18,249 nt of DNA. Origin: JACMMS01 sp043772865 (GTDB lineage Bacteria > Pseudomonadota > Gammaproteobacteria > Burkholderiales > Methylophilaceae). Positions within the stretch are counted from its first letter, which is position 1, and each line of letters opens with the position of its first letter. Location: assembly GCA_043772865.1 (NCBI GenBank), contig JAYVFU010000034.1, forward strand, positions 1 to 18,249. Reading direction: 5' to 3'. Shown here piece after piece: positions 14,065 to 18,249 of this stretch. A program made the translations under genes and the position numbers. Below the pieces are notes generated by a model. The model worked only from the letters and a program-made list of their open reading frames with translations, ran no database searches and was not told the DNA's origin.

Positions 14065-15758
14065 TAAGAAACTAATAGCAAATAAATCAAAATAAAATTG
14101 AGCATAAAAGAAAAAATGGCAATCCATTGCCATTTAATAAGATTAGCCCGGGCGATTAATGGCGTACGCGTCTGAGCTAGTATAGGTTTCAGCTCGCCAT
14201 GTTCCAATGCTAACGCCATTTCTTCTGCGGTTTCAAACCTAAGTTTAGGATCGCGTGCCACTGCTTTTAATACAATATTTTCTAACCATTGTGGTATATC
14301 TGGCCGGTAACGCGTTGGTGGCACGGGTACGCCAAATTTAGGGCGTTGAAACGGCTCAATTTCACCAAAAGGATAACGGCGTGTAAGCACATGGTACAAA
14401 GTAACGCCTGCCGCATAAATATCTGTTGCCGTGCTGGCGGTTTCACCTTCAAATAATTCTGGCGCCATAAAACTGGGTGTGCCAGGGTTTTGCATAAAAG
14501 CTAAATTGCCACTACCAATACTTAGTGCTACACCTAAATCTAATATACGTAGGCGTTTTTCGTAGCCTATATGCGTGTTAGCGGGTTTAATGTCGCGGTG
14601 TACCACATTTAATCGATGCAAAGCGCCCAGACCGCGCATCAAATTTGCACCATAACGGCTAGTTTCAGCGGCAGTAAAGTGGTGCCCAGTATCTAGCATG
14701 GCCTGTAAAGTGGCGCCTTCATGCCAGCTCATTAAGTAATATAGTTTGCTACGCTTTTCTATGCTCACTGGGAAAATCTGTGGAAAAAACTGTGACACCA
14801 CGCGTTTGCCTAACCACTCTTCATTTAATAACGCTTGGCATGCTTCAGTATCTTCAGCCAATAGTGGGTGCAATGTTTTAAGTACACATAGCTGGCGTGA
14901 TTTTGTGTTTCGTACTTTATAAATGAGGCTAGAACGCGTTTCGTGTACTAATGTTTCAATTTCATAATCATCAATCACTTCACCGACATGTAGCTTAGGT
15001 GGTACGCTTAAATGTCGGCCTCCAGATATCAACTCCGAAAGGGTATCTTCACCAATTTCCTCAATTTTCACGATAATGGCAGTCGCATTATCTTGCCCGC
15101 CCAAGCTAATGGCTTTTTTGGTCAAGTGTTCAGCAATCATTTGCGTGTCGTTAAAAGCGTTCAAGCCTTCATGTAAATCTTTTTGTGAGAGTACATCCCA
15201 CACGCCATCACTCATTAAGGCAAATAAATCGCCTGCTTCTAGGGCGCCTTCTGCAAAATCTACCGTTAAATGTTTATCTAAACCCACTGCGCGTGTCAAT
15301 ACATGGCGCATATCGGGTCTATCCCACACATGATCTGTCGTTAGCAGTGTTAACTCATTTTGGCGTAATCGATAAATGCGTGTATCACCAACATGGGCCA
15401 AGTAGTAACGTTGACCGCGCAACACCATGAGCGATATGGTGGTTGCCATACCCGCTAAATCTTTGCGTGCAACCGCTTGTGCTAATACCCAACGATTAGC
15501 CGCATTGAGCACTTTATCTAGTGATGCGTTGGTTTCCCAAGTATCAGGGGTGGCGTAATAGTCTGCCAACACCGTGCGCACGGTCATCTCTGAAGCCTCG
15601 CCACCACCCGCATTACCACTCACACCATCGGCTACTGCAATTAGCGCACCTTTAATACCAAGCTGCTCATCTGCAGGTGTTGCAATACCCACGTAATCTT
15701 CATTACGCGATCTTGGTCCAGTCAGGCTACTTTGTCCTACCTTAAATTTTAGCGACAT
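14064..15758 (-). CDS. Membrane-anchored PP2C phosphatase / Ser-Thr protein kinase fusion
   Basis: This 564-residue protein joins two opposing activities. Residues 1-235 are a PP2C phosphatase with metal-site motifs SRNED (17-21), ADGVSG (43-48), GDTRIYR (124-130), SDGVWD (183-188) and GQDN (221-224). Residues about 260-520 are a Hanks-type kinase with the ATP-anchoring lysine in VLKTL (Lys294), catalytic HRDIKPAN (387-394), DLG instead of DFG (407-409) and an APE motif (MAPELFEG). Residues about 540-564 are one transmembrane helix, placing both domains in the cytoplasm. The glycine-rich loop is degenerate (LVHETRSSLIYKV, no Gly). It lies between narK and nirD; I recall a similar kinase gene beside nirB, nirD and nasA in Pseudomonas aeruginosa. 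Targets are unknown; the transporter or reductases are plausible. No clear Shine-Dalgarno is seen. Confidence 0.92.
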   Translation of the reverse strand: MSLKFKVGQSSLTGPRSRNEDYVGIATPADEQLGIKGALIAVADGVSGNAGGGEASEMTVRTVLADYYATPDTWETNASLDKVLNAANRWVLAQAVARKDLAGMATTISLMVLRGQRYYLAHVGDTRIYRLRQNELTLLTTDHVWDRPDMRHVLTRAVGLDKHLTVDFAEGALEAGDLFALMSDGVWDVLSQKDLHEGLNAFNDTQMIAEHLTKKAISLGGQDNATAIIVKIEEIGEDTLSELISGGRHLSVPPKLHVGEVIDDYEIETLVHETRSSLIYKVRNTKSRQLCVLKTLHPLLAEDTEACQALLNEEWLGKRVVSQFFPQIFPVSIEKRSKLYYLMSWHEGATLQAMLDTGHHFTAAETSRYGANLMRGLGALHRLNVVHRDIKPANTHIGYEKRLRILDLGVALSIGSGNLAFMQNPGTPSFMAPELFEGETASTATDIYAAGVTLYHVLTRRYPFGEIEPFQRPKFGVPVPPTRYRPDIPQWLENIVLKAVARDPKLRFETAEEMALALEHGELKPILAQTRTPLIARANLIKWQWIAIFSFMLNFILIYLLLVS

Positions 15759-15823
15759 GTTTTATAGTTTTTAAAGATTAATACTAAGCGTTAAAGCTCA
15801 TATTAACCTTCAAAATAACAACT

Positions 15824-17034
15824 TTAAACTTTAGCCGATGTCGCAGTGGCAGAACCCCAAGTTGTTCTCCAGCGCGTTTTAACGCCCGTTAAACCAACCA
15901 TGGCTAACAATGCTAAGCCCGCAAATATCATTAAGCCAACTTGGTAGCTACCAGTGATTTGTTTGGAGTAACCGAGGCTGGAGGCTAGGTAAAAACCACC
16001 TATGCCGCATGCCATACCCACTAAGCCAGTCATTACGCCTATTTCTTTGCGGAAACGTTGTGGCACTAGTTGAAATACCGCACCGTTACCCATGCCGAGT
16101 GCAGCCATGGCTAAAATAACTACTGTTAAGCCTAGCCATTGTTGCGCCATGCCAAAGCTTAAAATGAACAAGAAAATAGCTGCCAAAATATACATAATGG
16201 TAAGTGAGCGGATGCCGCCAACACGATCAGCCAAGTTGCCACCAAATGGACGCACTAAAGAACCAGCAAATACACACGCTGCCGTGAAATAGCCAGCATG
16301 CACAGGTGTTAAGCCATATTGATCATGAAATAAATAGTCAGTGACGAGGCTAATCCTACAAAGCCGCCAAATGTCACGCTGTAAAAAAACATAAACCACC
16401 AAGCGTCTTTGTCTTTTAATACGGATAAATATTGACCTAATGATTTAGCAGCAGGTGCATCTGGCGCATCTTTTGCGAAAATCAAATAAACAACTAAGGC
16501 GATAAGTAAAGGAATTAATGCTAAACCAAACACATTGTTCCAACCATAAGCCAACGCTAAACCTGGCGCAAATAAAGCGGCTAATGCAGTACCTGAGTTA
16601 CCTGCACCAGCAATACCCAATGCAGTGCCTTGGTGTTCTGGTGGATACCAGCGTGATGCTAGCGGCAAAGCCACCGCAAATGCCGAGCCAGCAAAACCTA
16701 AAAACACACCAAGTAGCAATGCTTGCTGATAGCTATGAATACCATGTAACCATGCCACTGTTAGTGAAACCAGTACGATCATTTGACCAACGATACCTGC
16801 TTTTTTAGGTTTAATTTGATCAACCAATACCCCCATAACTATGCGCAATAATGCACCAGCTAGCACAGGTGTTGCCACCATTAGACCTTTTTGTGCTGGG
16901 GATAAAGCTAAATCACCTGCAATTTGAACAGCTAATGGGCCTAACATTACCCACACCATAAAACTTAAATCGAAATAAAAAAATGCTGAAAACAAGGTAG
17001 GTTTGTGACCCACTTCCCAAAAACTTTTTTCCAT
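15824..17034 (-). pseudogene. narK: NarK-type nitrate/nitrite transporter, broken by a one-base frameshift
   Basis: Two overlapping minus-strand frames together encode one MFS transporter. The upstream frame (17034-16309) starts MEKSFWEVGHKPTLFSAFFY and carries six to seven helices, with the nitrate-signature-like GFAGSAFAVALPLASRWYP and GIAGAGNSGTALAALFAPGLA. It then runs from LASSLTIYF into MINMA-stop. The other frame resumes as HDQYGLTPVHAGYFTAACVF and continues to TSAKV at 15824. Restoring one base at about 16327 (TTTC[C]ATGATC) makes a continuous product of about 403 residues. GGGAG lies seven to eight bases before the ATG. The break is either a recent mutation or a sequencing or assembly error; flanking sequence is undecayed. 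The family imports nitrate for the reductases encoded around it. Confidence 0.88.
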
Positions 17035-17068
17035 GCTGCTGCTCCCAATTTGTTATGTTTAGATATGT

Positions 17069-17101
17069 CATTGGAAAACTGAATTGAATAGCTTTCCAAT
17101 G
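17069..17101. other. Hairpin between nirB and narK
   Basis: CATTGGAAA (17069-17077) and TTTCCAATG (17093-17101) form a perfect 9-bp stem with a 15-base loop that can pair further (CT/AG after one mismatch). It sits in the 85-base gap between nirB and narK. No U-tract follows on the minus strand, so it is more likely an RNA stability or processing element, or an operator, than an intrinsic terminator. Confidence 0.55.
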
Positions 17102-17119
17102 GCATGATGAGATATTTAA

Positions 17120-18249
17120 TTAAATCGTGATAGTTTCGAACTCTTTATGCTCGGCACGTTTTTGTACGCGCTCACCCCAAGGTTCAACAGCGCCTTGCAG
17201 TGCATACAACAAGCGTTCATAAGCAGCTTTGCGACCTTCGGCATCTTCTAAAACGCGCTGTTTTACATACTCCAAACCTACACGCTCAATCCAATGCACA
17301 GTACGGTCTAAATAGCGCGCTTCTTCACGATAAATTTGTGTAAATGCGCCTGAATATTCTAACACTTCATCATCAGTTTTAACTTTACATAGAAATTGAG
17401 CAACTTCGGTTTTAATGCCGCCGTTACCACCTACATAGATTTCCCAACCTGAATCCACGCCAATAATACCTACATCTTTAATGCCAGATTCAGCACAGTT
17501 TCGCGGGCAGCCAGATACGGCAAATTTGAATTTGTGTGGTGACCACATGTGATCAAACGCTTTTTCAATTCGTATACCCATAGCCGTTGAATCTTGTGTA
17601 CCAAAACGACAGAACTCACTACCCACACAAGTTTTAACGGTACGAATACCCTTGGCATAAGCGTATCCAGAAGGCATGTCGAGGTCTTTCCACATATCAA
17701 CCAAGTCTTCTTTTTTTACGCCTAGCAAGTCAATACGTTGACCGCCCGTGACTTTTACCATGGGCACTGCATATTTATCCGCTACATCGGCAATTTTACG
17801 TAATTGGTCTGGTGTTGTGACACCGCCGTACATACGTGGAACCACAGAATACGTACCATCTTTTTGGATGTTGGCGTGTACACGCTCGTTAATAAAACGG
17901 GATTGCGGATCATCTACCGCCTCGTGTGGCCATGTAGATATGAGGTAGTAATTAAGTGCTGGACGGCAAGTTGCACAACCATTTGGCGTGCGCCAAGTCA
18001 TGCCTTTCATGGCATCTGGAATATTAAGGTATTTATTTTTACGAATCGATTCACGCACTTCTTCGTGGTTTAAGTCTGAACAGCCGCATATCGCTTTAGC
18101 ACTAGATGGTGCCGCATAAGCGCCACCTAAAGTAGAGGCTAAAATTTGCTCAACTAAGCCTACGCAAGAGCCACAGCTTGAACCTGCTTTGGTTTGTTTT
18201 TTAACATCGTCAATGGTAAATAAGCCTTGGTCTTGAATCGCTTTAACAA
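17120..18249 (-). CDS. nirB: Assimilatory nitrite reductase (NADH) large subunit, C-terminal part
   Basis: The frame is open to the window edge, so the 5' part (FAD and NADH domains) lies outside. About 376 residues are visible. First comes the BFD-like [2Fe-2S] region (AGSSCGSCVGLVEQIL, then ICGCSDLNHEEVRESIRKNK), then the nitrite/sulfite reductase ferredoxin-like domain. The siroheme/[4Fe-4S] domain has TCVGSEFC (about 17609-17630) and SGCPRNCAES (about 17498-17520), giving CX5C and CX3C ligands. The enzyme reduces nitrite to ammonium with NADH, together with NirD. The apparent start at 18058 is an internal GTG valine, not a real start. As the first visible gene of the cluster, it probably lies near the operon promoter. 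Confidence 0.96.
   Translation of the reverse strand, partial: VKAIQDQGLFTIDDVKKQTKAGSSCGSCVGLVEQILASTLGGAYAAPSSAKAICGCSDLNHEEVRESIRKNKYLNIPDAMKGMTWRTPNGCATCRPALNYYLISTWPHEAVDDPQSRFINERVHANIQKDGTYSVVPRMYGGVTTPDQLRKIADVADKYAVPMVKVTGGQRIDLLGVKKEDLVDMWKDLDMPSGYAYAKGIRTVKTCVGSEFCRFGTQDSTAMGIRIEKAFDHMWSPHKFKFAVSGCPRNCAESGIKDVGIIGVDSGWEIYVGGNGGIKTEVAQFLCKVKTDDEVLEYSGAFTQIYREEARYLDRTVHWIERVGLEYVKQRVLEDAEGRKAAYERLLYALQGAVEPWGERVQKRAEHKEFETITI

Noticed and set aside
15076..15430. Open frames antisense to the PP2C domain
   Set aside because: They lie opposite well-defined phosphatase motifs and show no domain features of their own.
16309..16402. Programmed -1 frameshifting joining the two narK frames
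   Set aside because: No X XXY YYZ heptamer lies in the needed frame at the homology junction, and ordinary members of this transporter family are encoded in one frame.
18056..18058. GTG as the start of a short nirB-like gene
   Set aside because: The frame stays open to the window edge and the upstream codons encode the cysteine-rich [2Fe-2S] region of NirB, so this is an internal valine.

Overview
The window looks like a chromosomal segment of an AT-rich betaproteobacterium, most plausibly a Methylophilaceae-type methylotroph such as Methylotenera. This is inference from AT-rich codon use, beta-type ribosomal protein sequences, and a nas/nir nitrate assimilation cluster beside housekeeping genes; no taxonomic marker was searched. 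There are no rRNA, tRNA, CRISPR, IS or phage features.

Layout, left to right. (1) 1-3447, plus strand: the end of the spc/alpha ribosomal region, with a probable infA tail, then rpmJ, rpsM, rpsK, rpsD, rpoA and rplQ. A strong intrinsic terminator lies between rpsD and rpoA and another follows rplQ. (2) 3490-6666: a small glutaredoxin-like gene on the minus strand, then a plus-strand pair encoding an MgtE Mg2+ transporter and an MscS-family mechanosensitive channel, closed by a probably bidirectional terminator. (3) 6696-8974, minus strand: coaBC, dut, rpmB and rpmG. The rpmG reading frame has an in-frame TAA at codon 3. (4) 9059-10554, plus strand: a membrane-anchored putative zinc metallopeptidase and radC. 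coaBC, dut, radC and rpmBG are neighbours in E. coli too, so this is a rearranged ancestral block with one extra gene. (5) 10570-18249, minus strand: a nitrate assimilation cluster transcribed right to left: nirB (5' end outside the window), a NarK-type nitrate transporter broken by a one-base deletion, a PP2C phosphatase/Ser-Thr kinase fusion, nirD, nasA and a small secreted protein.

How it works together. The right-hand cluster encodes nitrate import (NarK), reduction to nitrite (NasA, molybdopterin plus Fe-S) and reduction to ammonium (NirBD, siroheme). The membrane-anchored kinase/phosphatase between transporter and nirD is a candidate post-translational regulator of the pathway; its target is unknown to me.

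Main points for a second look: the kinase/phosphatase fusion with its degenerate glycine-rich loop, the single-base lesions in rpmG and narK (real decay or sequence error), the terminator splitting the alpha operon before rpoA, the HExxHxxGxxD protein, and a triple 11-bp repeat between nirD and nasA. No gap between genes exceeds 300 bases; the largest are about 140 bases and contain promoters and terminators.
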